From: Amorphoplanes friuliensis DSM 7358
GTDB lineage: Bacteria; Actinomycetota; Actinomycetes; Mycobacteriales; Micromonosporaceae
DNA: 64,000 bases
Direction of reading: 5' to 3'
Assembly: GCF_000494755.1 (NCBI RefSeq)
Contig: NC_022657.1
Span: forward strand, 817,501-881,500
How positions within the stretch are numbered: position 1 is the stretch's first letter; every line of letters starts with the position of its first letter. The notes under the pieces were generated by a model that worked only from the letters and a program-made list of their open reading frames with translations, was not told the origin of the DNA and made no database searches. Below, one piece after another: positions 41,917 through 49,934 of this stretch. The translations under genes were made by a program, and so were the position numbers.

Positions 41917-42776
41917 GCGTCCACCCCGTTCGGGTACCAGGTGAAGTAGGCCTCCATGGTGTGGAACAGGTCGAGGCTGTCCACGTAGTCGGCCTTACGC
42001 CCGGCGCCGGCGACACCCATCATCAGCATGAAGTCCATGAAGCCGTGGGTGGCGTTGCCGGGGGAGTGCAGGCTGTCCAGCGTCACCTCGTGCAGGCAGC
42101 GCTCGAGGTCACCGGTGGCGATCCACTCGACGGCCTTCTGGTCGAACTCCGGGTCCGGCCCGTGCGGGCCGAACTGCCGTGGCCCGCCGAGCTCGAGCGA
42201 CAGGTGCCCGGTGCCGATGACCGCCACCCGCAGGTGGCTCGGCCACGACTCGATGACCTGCCGGATCGTCTGTCCGAGCTGGACGAAGCGCTTCGGCTGC
42301 GGCAGCGGCGGCGCGAAGATGTTGGTGTAGATCGGCACGATCGGCAGGTCCGCCTCGGGCCGCAGCGTGATGATCGGGCAGGTGATGCTGTGGTCGATGC
42401 GCAGCTCGTTGCTGAACGCCAGGTCGAAACCTTCGTCGAGACCGGCCCGCAGGATGTGCGCGGACAGGTCCTCGTTGCCCTTGAGCAGCATCTTCGGCAG
42501 ACCGAACTCGCGCTCCTCGTTGTACCAGTTGGCGTCGTAGAACGGCGCCTTGCCGACGAGGAACTGCGGCATGTTGTCCAGCCACAGCTGGTGGAAGTGG
42601 TCGGAGCCGACCATCACCAGCACGTCCGGGCGGGCCGCGGTCAGCGTCTCGCGGAAGGCGGTGATCTTGCGGACCCACTCGTCGGCGAACGGGGGACGGT
42701 CCTCGCCGGTCGCGGTGCTGGCCCGGTAGTAGAAGGGATGGTGCGTGGAGGCGATCACCGCGACGACGGTGGCCAT
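41913..42776 (-). CDS. LigB-like extradiol ring-cleavage dioxygenase, catalytic subunit
   Basis: The 287-residue protein is a type II extradiol dioxygenase. Early ASTHHPFYY gives the first Fe-ligand His, MVGSDHFHQLW the second and the acid/base His region, and VIGTGHLSLELGG a later conserved His. Fe(II) enzymes of this group cleave catechol-type rings next to the hydroxyls (meta cleavage). With LigA beside it, the substrate is probably a carboxylated diol such as protocatechuate or gallate, but the cluster lacks the usual lig hydratase and aldolase genes. Confidence 0.87.
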   Translation of the reverse strand: MATVVAVIASTHHPFYYRASTATGEDRPPFADEWVRKITAFRETLTAARPDVLVMVGSDHFHQLWLDNMPQFLVGKAPFYDANWYNEEREFGLPKMLLKGNEDLSAHILRAGLDEGFDLAFSNELRIDHSITCPIITLRPEADLPIVPIYTNIFAPPLPQPKRFVQLGQTIRQVIESWPSHLRVAVIGTGHLSLELGGPRQFGPHGPDPEFDQKAVEWIATGDLERCLHEVTLDSLHSPGNATHGFMDFMLMMGVAGAGRKADYVDSLDLFHTMEAYFTWYPNGVDA

Positions 42777-42784
42777 AGCGGCTC

Positions 42785-43564
42785 CTAGTTCTCGTAGACG
42801 GCGTTACGGTCGACGGTCAGGTAGACGTCCATGCCGATCGGGTTGCGCCGCTCCTCGGCGAGGTGCCCGAGAAGGCCGGCGGCCCGGGCGAGCAGCGCAA
42901 ATCCGCGCAGCAGATCAACGGGCAGGCCCAGATCGGCCAGGGCGGCACCGCAGACACCGGCGCCGTTCAGCGGCAGCGTGCGGTTGAGGACCTGCGGGTG
43001 GACGCGGCCGATGGCCTCGAAGAGGCGCAGGTGCGGGCCGCGCAGGCCCTCCTCGTCGGCGATGCGGATGAGCACCGGCGTCCGGGGATCCTGCTGCTTG
43101 TGCACGGGATGCCCGAGCCCCGGCACGAACTTCTTCTCGGCGCGGGCCTTGGTCACCGCTTCCAGCGCGAGGGCGTCGAAACCGGCGTCGTCCGTCGGCA
43201 CGCCGTTCTTGAGAACCTCGGCCAGGAACCGTCCACAGTCCTCGGTCACGCCGAGAAAGCGTGAGCCACCGCCGAGCAGGCCGGCGGCCAGCGCGCCCTG
43301 CAGCGACTCCGGTGCGCTCAGGTAGGTCAGCCGGGCCGCGATCGCCGTCGGCGTGAAGCCGTGATCGGCCAGCGCCACCAGCACGGTCTCGAAGACGCGG
43401 ACCTCACCCGGGGTGGGGCGGCGCCCGGCGACCAGCCAGTACGCCAGCTCACCGAAGCCGACCTTGCCCATCAGATCGGCGGCGAGATCCTGGCCCAGCA
43501 GGCGGATCTGGTGCTCGTCCGACGTACCGATCGCGGTCGGGAACCTCAGTCCTTCGTCAGCCAC
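42785..43564 (-). CDS. Citryl-CoA lyase/citrate synthase-like protein
   Basis: The 259-residue protein has the citrate-synthase fold core: GFGELAYWLVAGRRPTPGE, a Gly-rich segment (LLGGGSRFLG), KKFVPGLGHPVHKQQDPRTP with the CoA-site His, and ERRNPIGMDVYLTV. It is much shorter than citrate synthase (about 430 residues) and matches the short citryl-CoA lyase-like group, which cleaves or forms citryl-type CoA thioesters. It overlaps the CoA-transferase gene by 19 bp. The pair suggests CoA activation of a tertiary hydroxy acid, followed by C-C cleavage. Confidence 0.85.
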   Translation of the reverse strand: MADEGLRFPTAIGTSDEHQIRLLGQDLAADLMGKVGFGELAYWLVAGRRPTPGEVRVFETVLVALADHGFTPTAIAARLTYLSAPESLQGALAAGLLGGGSRFLGVTEDCGRFLAEVLKNGVPTDDAGFDALALEAVTKARAEKKFVPGLGHPVHKQQDPRTPVLIRIADEEGLRGPHLRLFEAIGRVHPQVLNRTLPLNGAGVCGAALADLGLPVDLLRGFALLARAAGLLGHLAEERRNPIGMDVYLTVDRNAVYEN

Positions 43565-44670
43565 GCGCGGATCTCCTCACCGTGTTCGTCGAGTCCGGGC
43601 GGCGGCAACTCGTAGGCTGCCGGCGTACCGGAGAAGGTGATGGGGTTGCGGACCGAGGGGACACCGCCGACCTCGACCACCGGGTCCAGGCCGAGCTCCT
43701 CGGCGAGGGCGACCCCGCCGTCGATGGTGTTGATCGGCGCGCAGGGCACACCGGCGGCGAGCAGGACGCGGAACCACTCGTCCTTGGTGCGCTTGCTCAG
43801 CCGCTCGACCAGGATCGGGCGCAGCGCCTCGCGGTTGGCCGTGCGGTCCTGGTTGCGGCCGAAGCGCGGGTCGTCGGGCAGATCCGGCAGGTCGAGCACC
43901 TGGCAGAGCTTGCGGAACTGCCCGTCGTTGCCGGCGATGACGATCAGCTCGCCGTCCGAGGTCGGCAGCGGCTCGTAGGGGAACAGGCTCGGGTGCGCGT
44001 TGCCCATCCGGAACGGCACCGTGCCACCGGCGACATAACCGCTGGAGTGGTTGACCAGCCCGGACAGCGCCGACGAGAGCAGGTTGACCTCGATGTGCTG
44101 CCCGCTGCCCGTGGCGTCGCGGTGGTGCAGCGCGGCCAGGATGCCGATGTTCGCGTGCAGTCCGGCCATCACGTCGAAGACCGAGATGCCCGCACGGTAC
44201 GGCGACCCGTCCGGATCTCCCGTCAGGCTCATCAGGCCGGAGATGGCCTGGACCATCAGGTCGTAGCCGGGATAACCCGCACCGGCACCCGTGCCGAAGC
44301 CGCTGATCGACGCGTAGACGATCTTCTCGTTGGCGGCGGCGACCGTGTCGTAGTCAAGACCGAAACGCTTGAGCCCGCCCGGCCGGAAGTTCTCGATCAT
44401 CACGTCGGCGCGGCCGGCGAGCCGTTGCGCGACGTCCAGGTCCTCGGGCTTCTTCAGGTCCAGCGCGATCGACCGCTTGTTGCGGTTGATGCCGAGGTAG
44501 TACGTCGAGACGCCGTCGCGCACCGGAGGCATCCAGGTGCGGGTGTCGTCGCCGGCCGGGCCCTCGACCTTGATCACCTGGGCGCCGAGATCGGCGAGCA
44601 GCATCGTCGCGTACGGCCCCGCGAGGATGCGCGAGAAGTCCGCTACGAGCAGTCCGCTGAGTGGTCCCAT
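43546..44670 (-). CDS. CaiB/BaiF (class III) CoA-transferase
   Basis: The 374-residue protein starts at ATG 44670 (MGPLSGLLVADFSRILAGPY). It has the family signature: an early DFSRILAGPYATMLLADLGA, RNKRSIALDLKKPED, MIENFRPGGLKRFGLDY and GYDLMVQAISGLMSLTG. The nucleophilic Asp lies in the GYDLM motif. These enzymes move CoA between carboxylic acids. It is the first gene of the catabolic operon, with an operator 30 bp upstream of its start. It is divergent from the amidohydrolase gene. Confidence 0.9.
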   Translation of the reverse strand: MGPLSGLLVADFSRILAGPYATMLLADLGAQVIKVEGPAGDDTRTWMPPVRDGVSTYYLGINRNKRSIALDLKKPEDLDVAQRLAGRADVMIENFRPGGLKRFGLDYDTVAAANEKIVYASISGFGTGAGAGYPGYDLMVQAISGLMSLTGDPDGSPYRAGISVFDVMAGLHANIGILAALHHRDATGSGQHIEVNLLSSALSGLVNHSSGYVAGGTVPFRMGNAHPSLFPYEPLPTSDGELIVIAGNDGQFRKLCQVLDLPDLPDDPRFGRNQDRTANREALRPILVERLSKRTKDEWFRVLLAAGVPCAPINTIDGGVALAEELGLDPVVEVGGVPSVRNPITFSGTPAAYELPPPGLDEHGEEIRAWLTKD

Positions 44671-44689
44671 GTGCCGCCTTCCGTGCTGA

Positions 44690-44715
44690 TGACCGCCTGG
44701 CGGACAGACGTCCGC
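44690..44715 (-). promoter_or_regulatory. Candidate IclR operator 1 (CoA-transferase side)
   Basis: The core is GCGGAC-AGAC-GTCCGC at 44700-44715, preceded by TGACCGCCTG. It lies between the leftward -10 and the CoA-transferase start. The same composite site recurs at 44820-44845. Confidence 0.65.
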
Positions 44716-44724
44716 GCTTTTGCC

Positions 44725-44806
44725 AGTCTTGACTCGGGACTTGGAGCTGTCAACTGTCACCTGGCCGAAACATTTGCTTGACACTGCTGGTGAGCCGAAA
44801 CACACT
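44725..44806. promoter_or_regulatory. Back-to-back divergent promoters of the catabolic cluster
   Basis: Leftward (minus strand): -35 TTGACA at 44748-44753, 17-bp spacer, -10 AAGACT at 44725-44730. Rightward: -35 TTGACA at 44778-44783, 17-bp spacer, -10 CACACT at 44801-44806. Each likely start point lies just before one of the two operators. Confidence 0.6.
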
Positions 44807-44819
44807 GGCGGCGAGGTAG

Positions 44820-44845
44820 TGACCGCTAGGCGGACGACTGTCCGC
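44820..44845 (+). promoter_or_regulatory. Candidate IclR operator 2 (amidohydrolase side)
   Basis: The core is GCGGAC-GACT-GTCCGC at 44830-44845, preceded by TGACCGCTAG. It is 24 bp before the ATG at 44870, in the same orientation as operator 1, and just downstream of the rightward -10. Binding there would block transcription. Confidence 0.65.
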
Positions 44846-44869
44846 TCCATCGTGAGGGAGTTGGCAGAA

Positions 44870-46300
44870 ATGAGCGACAGTGTTCTGTTCCGCAACGGAA
44901 CGGTGCTGACGATGGACGACCGGCACACCGTCCTGCCGAACGCGGACGTGCTGGTGATCGGCGAACGCATCGCCGAGATCGGCGTCGGACTGACCGCCCC
45001 CGAGGGCGCCACGGTGATCGACGCGTCCGGCGGCATCCTGATGCCCGGCATGATCGACACCCACCGGCACATGTGGCAGACCGCGATGCGCGGGTACGGC
45101 GCCGACTGGACCCTGACCCAGTACTTCGTCTGGTACTACCTCGAGTCCGGCAAGCTCTTCCGCCCCGAGGACATCCACGCCGGCAACCTGCTCGCCGCGA
45201 TCGAGGCCATCGACGCCGGTGTCACCACCACGGTCGACTGGTCACACGGCCTGCAGACCGTGGATCACGCCGACGCTGCCGTCGACGCGTTGCAGGCGGT
45301 GCCGGGGCGGTTCGTGCTCGCGTACGGCAACATCCAGCAGGGGCCGTGGGAATGGTCGGCCAGCCCCGAGTTCCGCGACTTCGTGAGCCGGCGCATCACC
45401 CCCGGCAACGACATGCTCGGCTTCCAGATGGCGTTCGACGTCACCGGCGACCCCGCGTTCCCCGAGAAGGCGGCGTTCGAGGTGGCGCGCGAGCTGGGCG
45501 TACCGGTCACGACCCACGCCGGTGTCTGGGGTGCGACCAACGACGACGGCATCCGGCTCATGCACGAGAACGGCTTCATGACCCCGCAGACCGTGTACGT
45601 GCACTCGGCCACGCTCAACCACGACTCGTACCACCGCATCGCCGCCACCGGCGGGTCGGTCTCCGTCTCCACCGAGAGCGAGCAGAGCGCCGGTCAGGGG
45701 TACCCGCCCACCTGGACGCTCCGCGACCACGGCATCCCCGTCTCGCTGTCGATGGACACCAGCGTCTGGTGGAGCGGTGACCTGTTCTCCGCGATGCGCA
45801 CGACACTCGGCGCCGACCGCTCCCGCGAGCACATGGAAGCGCACAGCCGCGCCGAAACTGTCACCCACCTGCACCTGCGGGCCGAACAGGTCGTCGACTG
45901 GGCGACCCGCGGCGGCAGCAAGGCGCTGGGCATGGACTCCGTGGTCGGCAGCCTCGAAGCCGGCAAGAAGGCCGACGTGGTGCTGCTCAAGAACGACGAC
46001 TCCCCGGTGATGTTCCCGATCCTCAACCCGTACGGCCACGTGGCGTTCCAGGCCCAGCGCGGCGACGTCGACACCGTGCTGGTCAACGGCAAAATCGTGA
46101 AACGCGACCACAAGCTGGTCGGCGTGGACCTCGCCGCCGCCCGCGCGGAGGTCGGCCGCACCATCGACCACCTGCGCGGCGAGATGGGCGAAGAAGCCTG
46201 GACCCGGGGCATGAACCCGGACGTACCGGAAACCAAGGTGGGCGACAACCCGTACACCTACACCGAGTGGGACGCCGGCTCGGCGCAATGGAAGCATTAG
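44870..46300 (+). CDS. Amidohydrolase of the TrzN/AtzB/SsnA type
   Basis: The 476-residue protein starts at ATG 44870, with GAGGGAG upstream. It is a metal-dependent hydrolase barrel: DTHRHMWQ (HxH), VTTHAGVWG, TVYVHSATLNHD and LSMDTSVWWS supply the His and Asp ligands, followed by the usual C-terminal SLEAGKKADVVLL. The subgroup removes amino or halo groups from N-heterocycles, or hydrolyses cyclic amides. It is divergent from the ring-cleavage operon, under what looks like the same repressor, and is followed by the IclR gene 40 bp later, so it probably acts at the head of the pathway. Confidence 0.88.
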   Translation: MSDSVLFRNGTVLTMDDRHTVLPNADVLVIGERIAEIGVGLTAPEGATVIDASGGILMPGMIDTHRHMWQTAMRGYGADWTLTQYFVWYYLESGKLFRPEDIHAGNLLAAIEAIDAGVTTTVDWSHGLQTVDHADAAVDALQAVPGRFVLAYGNIQQGPWEWSASPEFRDFVSRRITPGNDMLGFQMAFDVTGDPAFPEKAAFEVARELGVPVTTHAGVWGATNDDGIRLMHENGFMTPQTVYVHSATLNHDSYHRIAATGGSVSVSTESEQSAGQGYPPTWTLRDHGIPVSLSMDTSVWWSGDLFSAMRTTLGADRSREHMEAHSRAETVTHLHLRAEQVVDWATRGGSKALGMDSVVGSLEAGKKADVVLLKNDDSPVMFPILNPYGHVAFQAQRGDVDTVLVNGKIVKRDHKLVGVDLAAARAEVGRTIDHLRGEMGEEAWTRGMNPDVPETKVGDNPYTYTEWDAGSAQWKH

Positions 46301-46340
46301 CAGCTCGAACGACCGCTTGACGACCAGGGGAGGGGGCTCG

Positions 46341-47138
46341 ATGGCACGGGAAACCGGACCGGACTTCATCGAGGCCCTCGCCCGCGGTCTGGACGTCGTC
46401 CGCAGCTTCCGGCCGGGCCGCCGGGTGTCGACCCTGAGCGAGATCGCCGCCGACACCGGGCTCGCCCGGCCCACGGTCCGCCGCATCCTGCTCACACTCA
46501 CCGAGCTCGGCTACGTGCGGGCCGTCGAACGCGGCTACACCCTCACCCCACGGGTCCTCGAACTCGGCATGGCCTACGTGAACTCCCTCGACATGTGGGA
46601 CGTCGCCCGGCCCCACATGGAACGCCTCGTCGCGCTCACCGGCGAATCCACGTCGATGGCCCAGCTCGACGGCTCCGACATCGTGTATGTGGCGCGTGTG
46701 GCCGTACCGAAGATCGTGACCCTGGCAGTCTCGATCGGCACGCGCTTTCCCGCGGCCGCGACCTCGATGGGCAAGGTGTTGCTCGCCGCCCTCGACTCCG
46801 CCGAGCTGGAGAAGGTCCTCGCGGAGCCGGGCCGCTCCGGCATCAACGCCCGCTGGCAACCCGACCGGGTCGCCCTCGACAAGTCCTTGCGCGAGGTCCG
46901 CGCCAAAGGCTGGGCCCTGGCCGACCAGGACCTCGCCCTCGGCATCCGCTCCATCGCCGCCGGCGTCCGCAACGGCGACGGCAAAGTGGTCGCCGCGCTC
47001 AACGTCACCGTCCACGCGGCGGAGACGACTGTCGATAAACTGACAGGCGAATACCTGCCGTTGTTGCTGCATGCGGCCGCTGACATAAGCCACGACTGGG
47101 CTTTGCTGGATACAGCACCGATGGTGATCCGCGGCTGA
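46341..47138 (+). CDS. IclR-family regulator of the catabolic cluster
   Basis: The 265-residue protein starts at ATG 46341, with GGGGAGG upstream; an in-frame start at 46317 lacks a site. The N-terminal winged helix (LSEIAADTGLARPTVRRILL, residues about 33-60) precedes the GAF-like ligand domain (KIVTLAVSIGTRFPAAATSM, LALGIRSIAAGVRNG). It resembles the PcaR/PobR-type regulators of aromatic catabolism, which respond to pathway acids. It follows the amidohydrolase gene and is the likely ligand of the paired operators at 44690 and 44820. Confidence 0.9.
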   Translation: MARETGPDFIEALARGLDVVRSFRPGRRVSTLSEIAADTGLARPTVRRILLTLTELGYVRAVERGYTLTPRVLELGMAYVNSLDMWDVARPHMERLVALTGESTSMAQLDGSDIVYVARVAVPKIVTLAVSIGTRFPAAATSMGKVLLAALDSAELEKVLAEPGRSGINARWQPDRVALDKSLREVRAKGWALADQDLALGIRSIAAGVRNGDGKVVAALNVTVHAAETTVDKLTGEYLPLLLHAAADISHDWALLDTAPMVIRG

Positions 47139-47208
47139 GGTCCGGCTCACTGCTTTCTTAAGGCTCCCCTACTGGCAGGAACCGGGTGCTTACGGGCAGG
47201 ATCGGCCC

Positions 47209-47820
47209 ATGACGACCTCCGGCCGCCTGCCCTACCCGATCGCACTGACCGGTGACGGCATCCAGCTGCGCGAGTGGCGGGACGAGGACCTCGAAGAACT
47301 GGTGCACCTGCTCGACGAACCCGACATCGCCCGCTGGACACCGATGCCGTCACCGTTCGACCCCGAAGCCGGCGTCGCCTACCTGAAACGCGCACGCCAG
47401 AGCCGCGCCAACGGCCAGCGCATCCAGCTCGCCATCACGGCCTTCGGCGACAAACCGGTCGGCGAAGTCCTCCTCTTCGGCGTCGACGCCGGCCTCCGCG
47501 AAGCCGAACTCGGCTACCTCGTCGGCGCCTCCTACCGCCGCCGCGGCTTCGCGTCGACCTCACTCTCACTACTTTCCGGGTACGCCCGCAGCACACTCGG
47601 CCTCAGCCGCCTCCTGTTGCGCATCGACCCGGCCAACGTGGCAAGTTGTGCCGTGGCACGCCGCTGCGGCTACCAGCTGACCGGCGAGCCACCCATCCTG
47701 CAAGAAGGCCCGTACGGCTCCAGCAGCCTCGACACCTGGGAACTCGTGTCCGCCGGCGGGGGAACGCGGCTCGAGCGGCTGAGAAATGTCGCAGCTCGGC
47801 GGTACGGTCGACGCGGGTGA
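47209..47820 (+). CDS. GNAT acetyltransferase, RimJ/RimL-like
   Basis: The 203-residue protein starts at ATG 47209 (MTTSGRLPYPIALTGDGIQL). It has the GNAT landmarks LREWRDEDLEELVHLLDEPD, EAELGYLVGASYRRRGFAST (the acetyl-CoA pyrophosphate loop) and IDPANVASCAVARRCGYQLT. This subgroup acetylates N-termini of ribosomal proteins or other amines; the substrate is not evident. The next gene starts 12 bp downstream, so the two may be co-transcribed. Confidence 0.87.
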   Translation: MTTSGRLPYPIALTGDGIQLREWRDEDLEELVHLLDEPDIARWTPMPSPFDPEAGVAYLKRARQSRANGQRIQLAITAFGDKPVGEVLLFGVDAGLREAELGYLVGASYRRRGFASTSLSLLSGYARSTLGLSRLLLRIDPANVASCAVARRCGYQLTGEPPILQEGPYGSSSLDTWELVSAGGGTRLERLRNVAARRYGRRG

Positions 47821-47832
47821 AAGGTGGTTCCC

Positions 47833-48924
47833 ATGGACGTGGACCGCAAGCAGGTCATGGCCTATCGCGTCGCCGCCCTCGGGCTGGCCGCGCGCGGTAA
47901 GAGCCGGCCGGGCGACCTGGATGTCCTCGACCTGGGCGTGCAGGAATACACGCCGGGATCGGTGCAGGTGGCGTTGGCCGCCCGCACCGACGCTGACCTC
48001 AGCGACGACCGGCTCCTGATGGTCTGGGCTGCCCGCGGTGCGCCGCATTTGCATCGCCGTCGTGACCTCAAGACGCTGGTGCAGCAGCTGTGGCCGTTCA
48101 GCGACGCCGATGCGACCGCGCGCATCACCAGCAACCAGATCCGCGAAGGTATGAAGCTCGGCATCAAAGCCTTCGAAGCCACCGCTGCGGCGTTCCGCGA
48201 AGTCGTCACGACGTCGATGCCGCGGGGCGAGGCGAGCACAAAGGTCAGTGCCCTGGTGCCGCGCGAGCTGACGTACGACTGCAAATCCTGCGAGGCCCGC
48301 CACATCGCCGGAAACGTCTGGCAGCACTCAGGTCTGGCGGGCGGTGTCGAAGTTGAATCGCGGGGCAAGGACGCGACGCTCGGGCCGATCAAGAACGCCC
48401 CGCCGATGCCTGGGCACAACTCCGGGATCGACGCGCTCATCACGACTTATCTGCGGATGCTGGGGCCGGCTACCCCGGTCGAGGTGGCCAAATACTTCGG
48501 CAGTTCCGCGGCTGAGATCAAGAAGGTCTGGCCTTCGGGGCTGGCGGAGGTCAAGATCGACGGTCGTAGGAGCTGGCTGCCCGAGTCGGCGGTTGCTTCG
48601 CTGGCTTCGGCTTCACCTGCGGTCGGGGTTCGGCTGCTGCCGGCGATGGATGCTCTGCTGCAGGCCCGCGATCGGGATCTGCTGGTGCCGGACAGGGGGC
48701 AGCAGAAAGAAATCTGGAAGCTGCTGGGTAATCCGGGTGTGGTGCTGCTCGACGGTGAGATTGCTGGTGTTTGGCGGGCCAAGATTGCCGGCAAGAAGCG
48801 GGTCGATCTGACTGTTACGCCGTTTGGGTCGTTGACCGCCAAGGCGCGCAAGTCCGTCGAGGCCGAGGCGGCTGCGGTTGCTCGCGCTCGTGGGGTCCCC
48901 GACGCCACCGTGACTTTCGCCTAG
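47833..48924 (+). CDS. Winged-helix DNA-binding protein of the HTH_42/AlkX-like family
   Basis: The 363-residue protein starts at ATG 47833 with AAGGTGG five bases upstream; a GTG at 47824 is also in frame. The layout (MAYRVAALGLAARG, then MVWAARGAPHLHRRRDL, and later VEVAKYFGSSAAEIKKVWPS with a C-terminal beta region) matches the HTH_42 superfamily. That superfamily includes AlkX/YcaQ DNA glycosylases, which unhook interstrand crosslinks, and Streptomyces homologues beside antibiotic genes. The QxR or QxQ catalytic motif of those enzymes is not obvious here, so activity is uncertain. Confidence 0.75.
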   Translation: MDVDRKQVMAYRVAALGLAARGKSRPGDLDVLDLGVQEYTPGSVQVALAARTDADLSDDRLLMVWAARGAPHLHRRRDLKTLVQQLWPFSDADATARITSNQIREGMKLGIKAFEATAAAFREVVTTSMPRGEASTKVSALVPRELTYDCKSCEARHIAGNVWQHSGLAGGVEVESRGKDATLGPIKNAPPMPGHNSGIDALITTYLRMLGPATPVEVAKYFGSSAAEIKKVWPSGLAEVKIDGRRSWLPESAVASLASASPAVGVRLLPAMDALLQARDRDLLVPDRGQQKEIWKLLGNPGVVLLDGEIAGVWRAKIAGKKRVDLTVTPFGSLTAKARKSVEAEAAAVARARGVPDATVTFA

Positions 48925-48957
48925 ACGGTGGGGCGCGCGCATTCCCGCGTCATGCGC

Positions 48958-49375
48958 TCCCGCACCACCGCCTCCGGGCCACCGCCTCCGGGCCACGGCC
49001 TCCGGGCCACGGCCTCCGGGCCACCGCCTCCGGGCCACCGCCTCCCGGATCACCGCCTCCCGGACAGCCGCCTCCCGGACCACAGCCTCCGGACCACAGC
49101 CTCCGGACCACAGCTCCCGGACCACAGCTCCCGGACCACAGCTCCCGGGCCACCGCCTCCCGGATCACCGCCTCCCGGACAGCCGCCTCCCGGACCACAG
49201 CCTCCGGACCACAGCTCCCGGACCACAGCTCCCGGGCCACAGCTCCCGGATCACCGCCTCCCGGACAGCCGCCTCCCGGACCACAGCCTCCGGACCACAG
49301 CCTCCGGACCACAGCTCCCGGGCCACCGCCTCCCGGACCACAGCTCCCGGACCACAGCTCCCGGACCACCGCCCC
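48958..49375. repeat. Degenerate 14/15-bp minisatellite with higher-order blocks
   Basis: About 30 tandem units vary around GCCTCCGGGCCACC, GCCTCCCGGATCACC and CTCCCGGACCACAG. A block of about 50 bp (starting CTCCCGGATCACCGCC) recurs at about 49041, 49156 and 49243, showing higher-order duplication. All six frames stay open through it, so long apparent proteins here (Pro/Gly or Arg/Ala/Val repeats) are composition artefacts. It begins 34 bp after the HTH_42 stop. Confidence 0.85.
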
Positions 49376-49486
49376 GTACCCGACCGCACCAACGCCCCAC
49401 ACCCGACCGCACCACCGCCCCCCACCCGACCGCCCCACAACCCTGTGCCCCGGTGGTCGGTGTTGGCTTGGGCGGTTGCGGTGGAC

Positions 49487-49560
49487 GGTTGGGGGCCGGG
49501 GGTGACCAAGACGGCTGTGGGGCGTTTTATGCCGTTCTTGGTCACCCCCGGCCCCCAACC
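49487..49560. repeat. Very long hairpin, REP/MITE-like palindrome
   Basis: The arms 49487-49515 and 49531-49560 match over 24 bp (starting GGTTGGGGGCCGGGGGTGAC), then after a one-base bulge for 5 bp more, around a 15-base AT-containing loop. It is not adjacent to any gene end. The sequence would look the same on both strands, as in repeated extragenic palindromes. Confidence 0.8.
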
Positions 49561-49934
49561 TTGCATGGCCGTCGGTTTTGGTGGCGGATGGTTACTCGCA
49601 GCTGGATTCGCGGTTCTGCTTCGCGGTCCCCTGCGGTTTGGTTTGGCCTTTGTTGTGGTCCTGGTGGGGGATTTTGGCGGGCAGGCCTGGGTGTGGGTGG
49701 TGGGTCAGGCGGCGTACCTCGCCGGTTGCGGTTCTGGTTGTGCCGGCTCTCGGCACTCCGCGTCGGACGGTTTGGGGTGAGCTTCAGCGTCGGTCAGCTC
49801 AGCGGATCGCCAGACCCTTTGCAGCGCGTGCCAGTCGTGTGGGAGTCGGCGAACTGCGGCTGTGAGGACGCCTGTCGGTTGCGTCGTCGCTGGTGGGCTG
49901 GGTCCGGGTGGCGGGCTTCCAGTGGAGCCTCGGA
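49561..49934. other. Intergenic stretch, no gene recognised
   Basis: A GT-rich stretch between the long hairpin and the methyltransferase stop. Frames are open, but I see no ribosome site, domain or repeat. It could be decayed coding sequence. Confidence 0.4.

Noticed and set aside
48958..49375. Possible CRISPR array
   Set aside because: Continuous 14/15-bp tandem units without unique spacers; a minisatellite instead.
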